A stretch of 64,000 nucleotides of DNA from assembly GCF_903652925.1 (NCBI RefSeq), contig NZ_CAHLAR010000002.1:434001-498000 (forward strand). The letters are read 5' to 3'. This DNA is from Achromobacter anxifer (lineage in GTDB: Bacteria > Pseudomonadota > Gammaproteobacteria > Burkholderiales > Burkholderiaceae_B). The stretch's first letter is position 1. Every line of letters starts with the position of its first letter. A program made the position numbers and the translations under genes. The notes under the pieces are model-generated. The model was not told the DNA's origin. It saw only the letters and a program-made list of their open reading frames with translations, and searched no databases. Positions 46,113 to 54,986 of the stretch are shown here, piece after piece.

Positions 46113-47099
46113 TCATTGTGCAACGATTCCGCGGCTCTTGATGAGCTGGCCCCAGCGCTGCGATTCGGCCTGCACCAGCCGGTTCATGTCGTCGCGGCCG
46201 CCGGCCACCACTTCGAAGCCGGATTCGGTAATGCGTGCGGCGACGGCCGGATCGCGCAGCGCCGCGATCGTGGCTTCGGTCAGCTTGTCCAGCGTCGCCG
46301 TCGGCGTCTGGGCCGGCGCCACCATGCCTACCCAGGAATAGATCTCGAAGCCTGGATAGCTTTCGGCGATGGCGGGCACGTCCGGCAGGGCGGCGACGCG
46401 CTTGGGCGCCGTCACCGCCAGCGCGCGCAGCTTGCCGCTCTGGATGTGGGGCAGCACCAGCGGCAGGCTGGCGATGATGGAGTTCACGTGTCCGCCCATC
46501 AGGTCCGACACTGCCGGGCCGCCGCCGCGGTAGGGTGTATGGATGCCGCTGGTGCCGGCGGCCTGGTGGAACATTTCCGCCGCCAAGTGGTTGGAGCTGC
46601 CCGCGCCCACCGAGGCATAGGACACGCTGCCCTTTTTGCCCGCCGCCACGTAGTCCGCCAGCGTCTGGTAGGGGCCGCTGGCCGTCACCGCCAGCACCAT
46701 GGGCGAACGCACCATGTACGACACGCCGGTCAGGTCGCGCGTGGCGTCGTAGGGCAGCTTGGGGTAGATATGTTGTTCCGTGGCATAGGAATCGAACACC
46801 ATTTCCACGGTGTAGCCGTCGGGCGCGGCCTTGGCCACCAGCGCCGTGCCGATGGTGCCGCCGGCGCCGCCGCGGTTGTCGATGACCACCGTCTGCCCCA
46901 GCTTGTCCTGTAGCGCCTGCTGCACCTGGCGCGCGACCCGGTCGACCGTACCGCCCGCGGCGAAGGGCACGACCACCGTCACCGGCTTGCTGGGATAGTC
47001 GGCGGCGGCCGCGGGCGCGGCGGCCCAGGCGCACGCGGTAAGCGCGGCACTGGCCAACAGGACGCGGCGCGAGCGGCGGAAGTCGGTGATGGGGGGCAT
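46113..47099 (-). CDS. Bug-family periplasmic binding protein
   Basis: TctC-type solute-binding protein of 328 aa. It has an arginine-rich signal sequence (RRSRRVLLASAALTACAWAAA, possibly Tat-like with RRSRRVLL) and hallmarks YPSKPVTVVVPFAAGGTVDRVAR and DNRGGAGGT. It is upstream of and coupled to the maleylacetate reductase, so the ligand may be an aromatic or dicarboxylic acid feeding that step. Divergent from a LysR regulator. Confidence 0.9.
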   Translation of the reverse strand: MPPITDFRRSRRVLLASAALTACAWAAAPAAAADYPSKPVTVVVPFAAGGTVDRVARQVQQALQDKLGQTVVIDNRGGAGGTIGTALVAKAAPDGYTVEMVFDSYATEQHIYPKLPYDATRDLTGVSYMVRSPMVLAVTASGPYQTLADYVAAGKKGSVSYASVGAGSSNHLAAEMFHQAAGTSGIHTPYRGGGPAVSDLMGGHVNSIIASLPLVLPHIQSGKLRALAVTAPKRVAALPDVPAIAESYPGFEIYSWVGMVAPAQTPTATLDKLTEATIAALRDPAVAARITESGFEVVAGGRDDMNRLVQAESQRWGQLIKSRGIVAQ

Positions 47100-47150
47100 G
47101 CGGGTCTCCTGGATATATCTTGGTTGTGGTTGGCCGTCCATCTTTGTCGA

Positions 47151-47189
47151 AATTGCCAAAGTGCGGCCATGCACGCTATCGTAATTGCC
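47151..47189. promoter_or_regulatory. Paired AATTGCC repeats in the bug/lysR gap
   Basis: Direct copies of AATTGCC at 47151-47157 and 47183-47189, 32 bases (three helical turns) apart, with a GTGC-N6-GCAC dyad between. This is a plausible LysR binding region, but weak evidence alone. Confidence 0.35.
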
Positions 47190-47245
47190 TAATCTCCCAG
47201 GAAAGCAGGCGCCGTGCGCCAAACCCTTTTGCGCCACACGCACAA

Positions 47246-48181
47246 ATGAAAACCGTCAAATTTGCCGAAAGCCTGTCGATCTTCGTGGACGTCGCCCGCG
47301 CGCAGAGCTTTTCCGAAGTGGCGCGCCGCCGCGGCATGGTGGCGTCGTCGGTGGCGCGCCAGATCGGCGCGCTGGAATCCGAACTCAAGGTGCCGCTGTT
47401 CGTCCGTTCCACCCGCGCCCTGATGCCCACCGAGGCGGGCGAGGTGCTGTACGAGCGCGCCGTGAAAATCCTGCACGACATGACCGAGGCGCGCTCCGAA
47501 GTCATTTCGCTGGAGCAGACCGTGCAGGGCCTGCTGCGCGTCAGCTGCCTGCCGGCGTTCGCCCGGCGCTACGTGGTGCCCATGCTGCAGCAGCTGGGCG
47601 AACGCCATCCGCAACTGCGCGTGGAACTGGAATTGACCGAGCGCGTGGTGGACCCGGTGGTCGAACGCATGGACGTGGTGGTGCGCGTGGGCCAGCAGCC
47701 CGACAGCAGCCTGATCGGCCAGCGCATCGGCAGCCACCGCTACCTGATCTGCGCCGCGCCGTCCTACCTGGAACGCCATGGCGTGCCGCGCACGCTAGCG
47801 GACCTGTCGCGCCACCGGCTCATCGACCGGCGCCACAGCACCAGCGTGCGCGGCTGGCGCGAACTGGGCAATGGCCAGTGGGCGCAGGACGCGAAGTTCG
47901 CGCTTGAATGCGACGACTGCGATGCGCGCCGCTATGCGGCGCTTGAAGGGCTGGGCATCGCGCTCATGCCGAACTGGTCCGCGGGCGCGGACATCGGCGC
48001 GGGCCGCCTGGTGCAGCTGACGTTGCAGGACGCCAGCCCTCCGCCGGAAAGCGGCATCTATCTGCTGCGCGCCATGCCGCGGGCCAACGCCCGCATCCGC
48101 GCCTTCACCGAGCAGCTGCGGCGGCAGATCGGCACGCCTTCGGTGTGGGACGCCGCCATCGAGAGCCTGCGCGCGGCCTGA
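47246..48181 (+). CDS. LysR-family transcriptional regulator
   Basis: Regulator of 311 aa: winged helix at residues 1-62 (AESLSIFVDVARAQSFSEVARRRGM, SSVARQIGALESELKVPLFVRSTRAL) and a periplasmic-binding-type effector domain. It is divergent from the bug/maleylacetate reductase operon and presumably activates it in response to the substrate or an intermediate. No clear ribosome site precedes the ATG at 47246. It ends in the bidirectional terminator at 48205-48234. Confidence 0.92.
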   Translation: MKTVKFAESLSIFVDVARAQSFSEVARRRGMVASSVARQIGALESELKVPLFVRSTRALMPTEAGEVLYERAVKILHDMTEARSEVISLEQTVQGLLRVSCLPAFARRYVVPMLQQLGERHPQLRVELELTERVVDPVVERMDVVVRVGQQPDSSLIGQRIGSHRYLICAAPSYLERHGVPRTLADLSRHRLIDRRHSTSVRGWRELGNGQWAQDAKFALECDDCDARRYAALEGLGIALMPNWSAGADIGAGRLVQLTLQDASPPPESGIYLLRAMPRANARIRAFTEQLRRQIGTPSVWDAAIESLRAA

Positions 48182-48204
48182 CGATCCCGGCGCCGCGCCA
48201 CAAT

Positions 48205-48234
48205 GAAAAAACGCCGCATCTGCGGCGTTTTTTC
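48205..48234. terminator. Bidirectional terminator between lysR and dUTPase gene
   Basis: Perfect dyad GAAAAAACGCCGCA / TGCGGCGTTTTTTC with a 2-base centre (effectively an ATCT loop). A-run and T-run flank both sides, suiting the convergent genes. Confidence 0.9.
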
Positions 48235-48263
48235 ATGCGTCCGCGCGGCGGTGGCTTACAGGC

Positions 48264-48932
48264 TTACAGGCGCGAGTACGCCTGTTCCAGCTCGGCGTGC
48301 AGCGCATCGGCGAAATCCTCGCGTGCGGGATCCAGCTGCGACAGCAGGCGGGCCAGTACCACGTTGTCTTCCTCGCCGCTCCAGATCTTGATGTAGGTGC
48401 CTTCCTTGTAGCCATGCTGCTGGCGGAAGATGTTCAGCACGTTCTTGGACACGTATTGCGTGTAGGCGTCGTTCCAGCTCATTTCGCAGGACGTCATGGT
48501 CTGTTCCAGCACCTTGAAGCTGGCGCGTCCGCACACCGCCAGGCCGCCGATCAGTTCCAGCAGTTCCGGCACGTTCAGCTGTTCCAGCGCATGGGACTTG
48601 CCGTCCAGCGTGACCGAGGCCGGCCCGGCCAGGTCAGCCACCAGCGCGCGGGCGGCGGCGGCGACGTCGCCACGGGCTTCGACGATGGTGTGCGACAGGT
48701 AGAAGTGCAGGATGTCCACCAGCTCCATCTGCACCTGCGGCAGGTCGATGGTCTGCTTCTTCCACCACTTCCAGCCGTAGTGTTCGAGGGCTTCGGCGGA
48801 TTCGACGAAGGCGGCGCGCAGGAAGCGGGCTCCGCCGTTGACCCAGTCCGGATTGATCATGCTGTTCAAGTGGCCCTGCAGCTTCAGCATCGTGGCCGCC
48901 TGGGCCTGGTTCAATCCGACAACGTTATTCAC
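48264..48932 (-). CDS. Dimeric-type dUTP diphosphatase (dUTPase-2/MazG-like)
   Basis: All-alpha nucleotide pyrophosphohydrolase that keeps dUTP out of DNA and supplies dUMP. The ExxE...ExxD metal motif is intact: Glu44/Glu47 and Glu70/Asp73, around HYGWKWWKKQ, the segment typical of dimeric dUTPases. I chose GTG at 48932 because GGAG lies 5 bases before it, giving 222 aa; a GTG at 48938 or an ATG at 48986 (no ribosome site) are alternatives. Confidence 0.85.
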   Translation of the reverse strand: MNNVVGLNQAQAATMLKLQGHLNSMINPDWVNGGARFLRAAFVESAEALEHYGWKWWKKQTIDLPQVQMELVDILHFYLSHTIVEARGDVAAAARALVADLAGPASVTLDGKSHALEQLNVPELLELIGGLAVCGRASFKVLEQTMTSCEMSWNDAYTQYVSKNVLNIFRQQHGYKEGTYIKIWSGEEDNVVLARLLSQLDPAREDFADALHAELEQAYSRL

Positions 48933-49021
48933 TTTCACTCCGTGGTTCGTGGGGTCTTTCGACAGCGGCGGAAATGTTAGCACCATTGCCCGTGGTCGCC
49001 GCGCGGCCCTGGAGACGGAAT

Positions 49022-49543
49022 TCAGGCGCTGCCGTCCTTGCGGTGCGAGGAGCGCTTGAGCGGCGGCAGCGGCGCCTTGTTGCGCGGATTGCGCGCGCGG
49101 CCGGCGGCCTTGAACAGCATGAAGGCGAAGAAGGCCAGGAAGATGGCGGGCATGGCTTCGTCCAGGTCGAAGCCGGGGCCGCGCAAGGCCTGGAAGATGA
49201 TGCGCACCGCGGCCCATCCCGCCAGGATGCCGCCTATGGTCAGGACGACGCCGATCTTGCGTTGCGTGGCCTGGCGGGCCAGCGTCATGGACGCGGCGTC
49301 TTCCTGGCCGGGCGCGGCGGGCGCCGGCTGGTACTGGGTGGAGGGCTTGGAGGACTTGCCCCAGGGCGCGCCAGAGAGCGAGTCGGAGGGGCCGGTGGAT
49401 GGCGCGGGCGGCACAGGGGGAGGCGCCGTCCGGGCGGCCGCGCGCTTGTCCGGCACCTGGCCGGGCGTCGCGCCGCCGGCGCGCGTCAGGTTCTCGATGT
49501 AGCGCGCGAAGTCGCCATTTCTGGGCTCCCCATCTATGGCCAT
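49022..49543 (-). CDS. Uncharacterised two-helix membrane protein
   Basis: No family recognised. The 173-aa product has a polar, proline-rich N-terminal half (TAPPPVPPAPSTGPSDSL, residues about 40-58), two membrane helices (about residues 97-115 and 130-147, separated by an acidic loop GFDLDEA) and a basic C-terminal tail (KRSSHRKDGSA). GGAGAAGGG provides the ribosome site. It sits 14 bases after the DedA gene, so the two may be co-transcribed. Confidence 0.75.
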   Translation of the reverse strand: MAIDGEPRNGDFARYIENLTRAGGATPGQVPDKRAAARTAPPPVPPAPSTGPSDSLSGAPWGKSSKPSTQYQPAPAAPGQEDAASMTLARQATQRKIGVVLTIGGILAGWAAVRIIFQALRGPGFDLDEAMPAIFLAFFAFMLFKAAGRARNPRNKAPLPPLKRSSHRKDGSA

Positions 49544-49557
49544 GGCCCTTCTCCGGT

Positions 49558-50196
49558 TCAGTTGCCGCGGCGTTGGCGCGCCGGGACCCGGCGTTTGCGC
49601 AGCATGGCTATCAACAGCCCGCATCCTAGCAGCACCGAGAGTCCCGCGCCGATCATCATGGCGATTTGTTGCGCATTGTCCGCCGTGCCCAGGCTGCGCG
49701 CCGTGATGTAGCCCGGGGCCAGCATCAGCGGCATCCAGAGTATGGCCGAGGCGACGTTGGCCAGCTGGAAGCGGCCATGCGCCATGCCCATCACGCCGGC
49801 GACGGTGGGGATGGTGGAGCGGATGGGGCCCAGGAAGCGGCCGATCAGCACCGAGGCGAAGCCGTAGCGGTAGAAGAACAGGCGCGCGCGCGCCACGCCG
49901 CTGCGCTGCTGCTTCAAGGGCCAGCGGCGCAGGACGCCCGGGCCGGCCCAGCGGCCCAGCCAGTAGGACAGGGCGTCGCCCACGATGGCGCCGGCGATGC
50001 CCCAGGCGATGATGCTCCAGGGGTTCAGCGTGCCCGCGCCGATCAGGCCGCCGGTCAGCAGCATCAGGGCGGTGGCCGGGATGAACAGGCCCAGCAGCAC
50101 CATCGATTCGCCCAGGGTCAGCAGGAAGGTGATCGGTCCCGCCCAGGCCTGGTTGGTCTCGATGAACAACGCGATCTTGTCGACGTATTGGTCCAT
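49558..50196 (-). CDS. DedA-family membrane protein
   Basis: Polytopic inner-membrane protein of 212 aa. DedA/VTT signature elements are visible: GESMVLLGLFIPATALM with the conserved acidic residue, YWLGRWAGPG, and GRFLGPIRSTIPTVAGVMGM. Members of this family are implicated in undecaprenyl-phosphate or phospholipid flipping and membrane-potential homeostasis. The ATG at 50196 is chosen by family length; no strong ribosome site is visible. Divergent from the YdjM-like gene across about 106 bases. Confidence 0.88.
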   Translation of the reverse strand: MDQYVDKIALFIETNQAWAGPITFLLTLGESMVLLGLFIPATALMLLTGGLIGAGTLNPWSIIAWGIAGAIVGDALSYWLGRWAGPGVLRRWPLKQQRSGVARARLFFYRYGFASVLIGRFLGPIRSTIPTVAGVMGMAHGRFQLANVASAILWMPLMLAPGYITARSLGTADNAQQIAMMIGAGLSVLLGCGLLIAMLRKRRVPARQRRGN

Positions 50197-50302
50197 ATAT
50201 GCAAAGTTGAAAATTAGCTGAACGCAATCGGGTATCTTAACGCCTGCGCAGACCGCCACGTGTCATCTAGTCCGTCTGCATGAAGCCTATCGTCGGGGAT
50301 TT

Positions 50303-51343
50303 ATGGATTCGGTTACGCAAGCCGTGCTGGGCGCGGGCATACAGGGAGCCCTGCTGGGGCGGGTGCAGGGCAGGCGGGCGCTGATCTATGGCGCCGCGCT
50401 GGCCACGGTGCCGGATCTGGACGTGCTGATGCGCTATCCGGATCCGGTGTCGCTCATGACGTACCACCGCGGCTTCTCGCATTCGGTCTTCGTGCTGACC
50501 GGCCTGGCCGCCTTGCTGACATGGCTGATCCGCAAATACTGGCCGCAGGCGCCGTACAGCGGGCGCAGGCTGTTCCTGACCTTGTGGCTGGTGCTGGTGA
50601 CCCACCCGGTGCTGGACGCCTTCACCGTCTACGGGACGCAGCTGTTCTGGCCGCTGGCGCGCATACCGGAAAGCTGGGCGGCCATCTTCATCATCGACCC
50701 GGTCTATACCGTGCCGCTGCTGGCGGCGGTGCTGTTCGCTATCGGCTTTGGCATGACGCTGACGGCGCGCCGCCTGCTGGCTGCGGCGCTGGTCTTCAGC
50801 ACGGCCTACCTGGGGTTCGGGCTGGCGGGGCGCATCTCCGCCGAGGACCGCGTGCGCGAGGCGATGCAGGGGCAGGGCATCGCCGTCAGCGAGCTGCGCG
50901 CCGTGCCCATGCCGTTCAATACGCTGGTGTGGCGCGTGATCGCCAAGACGGCTGACGGGCACTACTACGAATCGGTCAGCAGCCTGTTCGACCGGGCGCC
51001 GCCGGAATGGCTGCGCCAGCCCCTGAACCTGGACGTGGCGCAGGCCCTGGCGGACGTGCCGCTACACCAGCGCCTGCGCTGGTTCACGGACGACTGGCTG
51101 CGCTACGACGCCATCGGCGACGCCCTGGTGGTGACGGACCTGCGCATGGGCATGGCCGGGCATTACACCTTCCGCTTCAAGATGGCCGAGCGTGCGGCGG
51201 ACGGCCAATGGCGCGCCGTGACGCCGTCCAGCTGGCCCAGCGAACGCGGCGGCTGGGCCGAGTTGAAGCTGGTGCTGGCCCGCATCCTGGACGCGCACCC
51301 GCCCTTGCCGTTGGCGCAATGGTCGGAGTTGTCGGGCCGGTAA
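50303..51343 (+). CDS. YdjM-like membrane-bound metal-dependent hydrolase (DUF457)
   Basis: Inner-membrane protein of 346 aa. The N-terminal hydrophobic half carries metal-ligand motifs PDLDVL, HRGFSHS and HPVLDAFTVYG spaced among five or so helices; the C-terminal half is a soluble domain. E. coli YdjM is in this family and LexA-regulated, but I find no CTG-N10-CAG LexA box upstream here. The substrate is not known. Confidence 0.82.
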   Translation: MDSVTQAVLGAGIQGALLGRVQGRRALIYGAALATVPDLDVLMRYPDPVSLMTYHRGFSHSVFVLTGLAALLTWLIRKYWPQAPYSGRRLFLTLWLVLVTHPVLDAFTVYGTQLFWPLARIPESWAAIFIIDPVYTVPLLAAVLFAIGFGMTLTARRLLAAALVFSTAYLGFGLAGRISAEDRVREAMQGQGIAVSELRAVPMPFNTLVWRVIAKTADGHYYESVSSLFDRAPPEWLRQPLNLDVAQALADVPLHQRLRWFTDDWLRYDAIGDALVVTDLRMGMAGHYTFRFKMAERAADGQWRAVTPSSWPSERGGWAELKLVLARILDAHPPLPLAQWSELSGR

Positions 51344-51376
51344 TCCCGTCGCGCCGCGCCGTGCCGTGGTCGAGGC

Positions 51377-52804
51377 CTACGCCACGGCCGGTGGCCGCGG
51401 CAGGGGAGCGCCAGCCAGCTCGTACGCCTCGGCCGCCTGCAGCAATTGCAGGTCGCCGTGGCTGCGGGCCACCAGTTGCAAGCCTACCGGCATGCCGTCG
51501 TCCCCCAACCCGCAAGGCACGCTGATGGCGGGGTGGCCGGTCAGGTTGAACAGCATGGTCCACGGATACCAATGGGCGCGTATGTCGTCATAGGCGCGGC
51601 CGTCGATGGTAATGGTATCGAAGATGTCCGCACCCAGCGGCAAGGCGGTGCGCGACATGGTCGGCATCGCCAGCAGGTCGGCCTGGCCGAGCAGCGCCTG
51701 GACCTTGCGGTAGAGCGCGGTGCGGGCAAACATGGCCTCCTGGTACTGCTGCGCGCTGAATTGCGCGGCCGAGGCGATCTGCCGCCGGAAGGTCGGGCTG
51801 TAGGCCTCGGGCTCCCGTTCGATCAGGGGCAGGAAGCGGGCGCGCCAGACCGTATGGTTGATGACGCGCCAGACCGGCTCCACGTCGAAACCGGCGCCGT
51901 CGAACGGCTCGATCTCCGCGCCCAGGTCGGCCAGGCGCGCGAGCGCCGCTTCGAAGGCGCGGCGCACGCCGGCATCCACGGGACGCCCGGGGGGCGCGGC
52001 GCAGTAGCGGATGCGCTTGCCGCGCAGCGTGCCGGGGCCGGCGGCCGCGTTTGCGTAGTCGGCCCTGGGCACGCCCAGGGACCAGGGGTCGCAGTCGTGC
52101 GGGCCAGCCATGGCCGCCATCATCAAACGGGTATCCGCGACCGTGCGCGTGGTCGGCGTGACGTAGGTCTGGTTGCCGATCGCGTCCTGCGCCTGGCTGT
52201 GCGGTATCGCGCCCAGGCTTTGCTTGAATCCCACCACGCCGTTGCATGCTGCGGGAATGCGGGTGGAACCGCCGCCGTCCGAGGCCACCGCCAGCGCGGT
52301 AATGCCGGCGGCCGTCGCCGCCGCCGCGCCGCCGCTGGAGCCGCCGCAGGTGCGCTCCAGATTCCAGGCATTGCGGGTCTGGCCGAACAGCGGCGAGTCA
52401 GTCATGGACTTGGAACCGAACTCCGGGGTGGTGGTCTTGCCGATCAGGATGGCGCCTTGCTCGCGCAGGCGCGCCACCGCCACGGCGTCTTCGGCCGGCA
52501 CGTTGTCGCGGAACGGCAGGGCGCCGAATGTGGTGCGCACGCCAGCGGTGTTGACCAGGTCCTTGACGGTGAACGGCAGCCCATGCAGCAGGCCCGGGGC
52601 ATCGCCGCGCATCAGCGCCGCCTCGGCGCGCCTGGCTTCGGCCATGGCCTGCTCGGGGCACAGCGTGATGAAACAGTTCAGGACGGGTTGCAGGCGCTCG
52701 GCCCGTTCCAGCGACGCGCGGACCAGTTCGACTGGCGACAAGGACCGGGCGCGGATCAGGCGCGCGGCTTCGACCGCGCTCAGTTCGCAAAGGGAATCGC
52801 TCAT
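51377..52804 (-). CDS. Amidase-signature family hydrolase
   Basis: Amidase of 475 aa with the Ser-cisSer-Lys triad region: the lysine in GLPFTVKDLVNTAG, cis-Ser in TCGGSSGGAAAA and the nucleophile in DGGGSTRIPAA. The cytoplasmic enzyme cleaves an amide to acid and ammonia; the substrate is unknown and GatA-type activity is unlikely without gatB/gatC. It lies 16 bases downstream of a Bug gene in the same operon, suggesting that the imported ligand is an amide. Confidence 0.9.
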   Translation of the reverse strand: MSDSLCELSAVEAARLIRARSLSPVELVRASLERAERLQPVLNCFITLCPEQAMAEARRAEAALMRGDAPGLLHGLPFTVKDLVNTAGVRTTFGALPFRDNVPAEDAVAVARLREQGAILIGKTTTPEFGSKSMTDSPLFGQTRNAWNLERTCGGSSGGAAAATAAGITALAVASDGGGSTRIPAACNGVVGFKQSLGAIPHSQAQDAIGNQTYVTPTTRTVADTRLMMAAMAGPHDCDPWSLGVPRADYANAAAGPGTLRGKRIRYCAAPPGRPVDAGVRRAFEAALARLADLGAEIEPFDGAGFDVEPVWRVINHTVWRARFLPLIEREPEAYSPTFRRQIASAAQFSAQQYQEAMFARTALYRKVQALLGQADLLAMPTMSRTALPLGADIFDTITIDGRAYDDIRAHWYPWTMLFNLTGHPAISVPCGLGDDGMPVGLQLVARSHGDLQLLQAAEAYELAGAPLPRPPAVA

Positions 52805-52820
52805 CGGATCCGAATCCTGC

Positions 52821-53813
52821 CTATTCGTCGAAGGAAATCCCGGCGGCCTTGACGATAGGGGCCCAGTGCTCGCGTTCGACGCCGATGCGGCGCTTGGCGG
52901 CCTGCGCGTCCTGCGGTTCGACCAGGAAGCCGGCCGTCTGCAGCTTTTCGACCAGCGCCGGCCGCTTGCCGGCCGCCACGAAAGCCTGTTCCAGCTGCGC
53001 GACGGTGGCATCCGGGGTGGCCGCGGGCGCGTACACGCCATACCAGCTGCCGGCGTGCTGGTACTGCGGGAAGCCCTGTTCCAAGAGTGTCGGCACGTCA
53101 GGCAGCGTGGGCAGGCGGCGGCTGCCGGCCACACCCAGGAACTTCACCTTGCCGGCCGTGTACAGCGGCAGCATGCTAGCGACGGCGTCCCAGCCCATCG
53201 ACACCTCGCCACCGGCCACGTCCACCAGCATGGGCGCCGCGCCGCGATAGAGCACGGGCACGACTTCCAGGCCGTTCTGGCCGCCCATCTCTATCGTTCC
53301 AAGCTGGCCGGGGCTGCCTTGCGTCGCCAGGCCCAGGGTTGCCTTGGCGCGCGCCTGCCTGGCCCATTGCACGTACTCGGCCATGCCGCTGTAGGGTTGC
53401 GCGGCGCCCGCCACCGCGGCGGTGGGCACGTCGGCCAGCAGGGCGACGGGGCGCAGATCGTGGTCCGGGTCGTATCCCAGTTTCTTGTAGGTCAGCGGAA
53501 AGATCACGAACATCGGCGAGGACCCGAGGTACAGGGTCAGGCCGTCCGGCTTGGCGCGCTTGACCACGTCGAAGCCCAGGCGGCCCGAGGCGCCGGGCCG
53601 GTTCTCGACGATGACATTGCCGTATCCCGCCGTCTGCAGCTGTTCGGCGTAGGCTCGGGCCACGGCGTCGGCCGCGCCGCCCGCGGCGTAGCCGACGATG
53701 AGGCGCACGAGCTTGTCGCCGCCGGCCGGCTCCTGGGCCATGGCACTGGGTGGCAAGCAGGCCGTCGTCGCGGCGGCGAGTATGAGGGCGAGCAGTCGGG
53801 GGCGGTGCAGCAA
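52821..53813 (-). CDS. Bug-family periplasmic binding protein
   Basis: TctC-type binding protein of about 330 aa. Signal peptide core LLALILAAATTACLPPSAMAQ is followed by KLVRLIVGYAAGGAADAVAR and VENRPGASGRLG. I prefer the TTG start at 53813 because AGGAG lies about 6 bases upstream and the signal peptide then has normal length; an ATG at 53837 is in frame but has no ribosome site. First gene of an operon with the amidase; divergent from a LysR regulator. Confidence 0.87.
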   Translation of the reverse strand: MLHRPRLLALILAAATTACLPPSAMAQEPAGGDKLVRLIVGYAAGGAADAVARAYAEQLQTAGYGNVIVENRPGASGRLGFDVVKRAKPDGLTLYLGSSPMFVIFPLTYKKLGYDPDHDLRPVALLADVPTAAVAGAAQPYSGMAEYVQWARQARAKATLGLATQGSPGQLGTIEMGGQNGLEVVPVLYRGAAPMLVDVAGGEVSMGWDAVASMLPLYTAGKVKFLGVAGSRRLPTLPDVPTLLEQGFPQYQHAGSWYGVYAPAATPDATVAQLEQAFVAAGKRPALVEKLQTAGFLVEPQDAQAAKRRIGVEREHWAPIVKAAGISFDE

Positions 53814-53933
53814 GGCGGTCTCCTGTCGGCGCGGCATCACGCCCGGGGCTCTGGCGGCCGCGGGTCGGCCCATGGCCACGCGCTATGCCGCTATGATCGG
53901 ACCGCTCGGGTTTACCGTATAGTGAATTATTTG

Positions 53934-53947
53934 CTCAAGGTATTGAG
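53934..53947 (+). promoter_or_regulatory. Dyad CTCAA-N4-TTGAG overlapping the lysR ribosome site
   Basis: Perfect 5-bp arms immediately before the ATG at 53951, overlapping the GAGGA ribosome site. A TATAGT element lies just upstream. Autoregulation by the LysR protein is possible. Confidence 0.4.
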
Positions 53948-53950
53948 GAA

Positions 53951-54901
53951 ATGCTCAAGCCATCCCTGGAATCCCTGGCCTCCCGCCTCAAGCTCAGGCA
54001 CTTGCAGATCGCGCTGGCCCTGCGCGACGCGTCCTCGGCCAAGGAGGTCGCCGCGGCTGCGAACGTCAGCGAATCGGCGGTCTCGAAAACCCTGGCGGAA
54101 CTGGAGTCGCAGCTGGGCTTCAAGCTGTTCGAGCGCACCGGCAACGGCAAGCGGCCGACCGAAATGGGCCGGCAGATCCTGCCCATGATGGAAGCCGTGG
54201 TCGCGCAGGCGCGCGGGCTGGCCCAGGCCGTCATGGACGTGCGCGGCGGCCGCCAGGGCGAACTGCGAATTGGCGTGGCCACGGACATGGGCAAGCTGAC
54301 GCTCGCGCCGCTGATCCATGCCTACAACCAGGCGCAGCCGGGCGTCGCGCTCGACGTGCAGGCGGGCGGATACCGCGCGATGGTGGACCTGTTGCTGGAC
54401 GACGGGCTGGACGCGCTGGTCTGCTATGACGCGCCCGAGCTGATCGCGCCCGGCCTGGGGCGCTTGCGGCTGGTGCCGCCGCAGCCGCTGGTGATCGTGG
54501 CCAATGCGCGGCGTTCGCCGCTGGCGGCGCGGCGCCAGCTCACGCTGAAGGATCTGCACGGGCAACCTTGGTGCAAGCCGCGTCCGGGCACGATGATGCA
54601 CGACAAGCTGACCGCGCTGTTCCTGGCATGCGACCTGGGCCTGCCGCCGCGCGGCATCCAGGTGAGCGATCTGTTGCTGACCGACGAGTTCATCCGCGGC
54701 ACCGACTATCTGGTCATGCTGCCCCTGGCGGCGGCGCAGCGGCTGACCGGCGCGGGCGAGGCCGTGATCCTGGCCGTCGATCTGCACGTACACAACCCGC
54801 CCACGGTCGTGGCCTGGCAGCGCGGCGCGGAACGGCAACCGCCACTCCAGCAATTTCTGCAATTCTGCGGCGCGCCGCCAGACGGAATGGCCGCCAGTTG
54901 A
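53951..54901 (+). CDS. LysR-family transcriptional regulator
   Basis: Regulator of 316 aa with the winged helix at about residues 10-70 (LKLRHLQIALALRDASSAKEVAAAANVSESAVSKTLAELE) and an effector domain beginning GELRIGVATDMG. It resembles the GbpR/CbbR-like group with an LKLRHL start. Divergent from the bug/amidase operon, which it likely controls. Closed by the terminator at 54916-54941. Confidence 0.92.
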   Translation: MLKPSLESLASRLKLRHLQIALALRDASSAKEVAAAANVSESAVSKTLAELESQLGFKLFERTGNGKRPTEMGRQILPMMEAVVAQARGLAQAVMDVRGGRQGELRIGVATDMGKLTLAPLIHAYNQAQPGVALDVQAGGYRAMVDLLLDDGLDALVCYDAPELIAPGLGRLRLVPPQPLVIVANARRSPLAARRQLTLKDLHGQPWCKPRPGTMMHDKLTALFLACDLGLPPRGIQVSDLLLTDEFIRGTDYLVMLPLAAAQRLTGAGEAVILAVDLHVHNPPTVVAWQRGAERQPPLQQFLQFCGAPPDGMAAS

Positions 54902-54915
54902 GCGTCACGCACTTC

Positions 54916-54941
54916 AGCCCCCGGATCCCGGGGGCTTTTTT
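54916..54941 (+). terminator. Intrinsic terminator of lysR
   Basis: 9-bp perfect stem AGCCCCCGG / CCGGGGGCT, 3-base loop, T-run of six, 14 bases after the stop. Confidence 0.92.
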
Positions 54942-54986
54942 CATCGCCGGCCATATTGACCGGCCTTAAGCCCCTGCATTATTCTT

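Noticed and set aside
44992-47034. A 680-codon frame that could be read as a fusion of maleylacetate reductase with an upstream domain
   Set aside because: The N-terminal part is an out-of-frame reading of the bug gene. A separate start with family-like N-terminus and an ATGA overlap explains the reductase.
50197-50302. LexA box upstream of the ydjM-like gene
   Set aside because: E. coli ydjM is SOS-regulated, but no CTG-N10-CAG match is present here.
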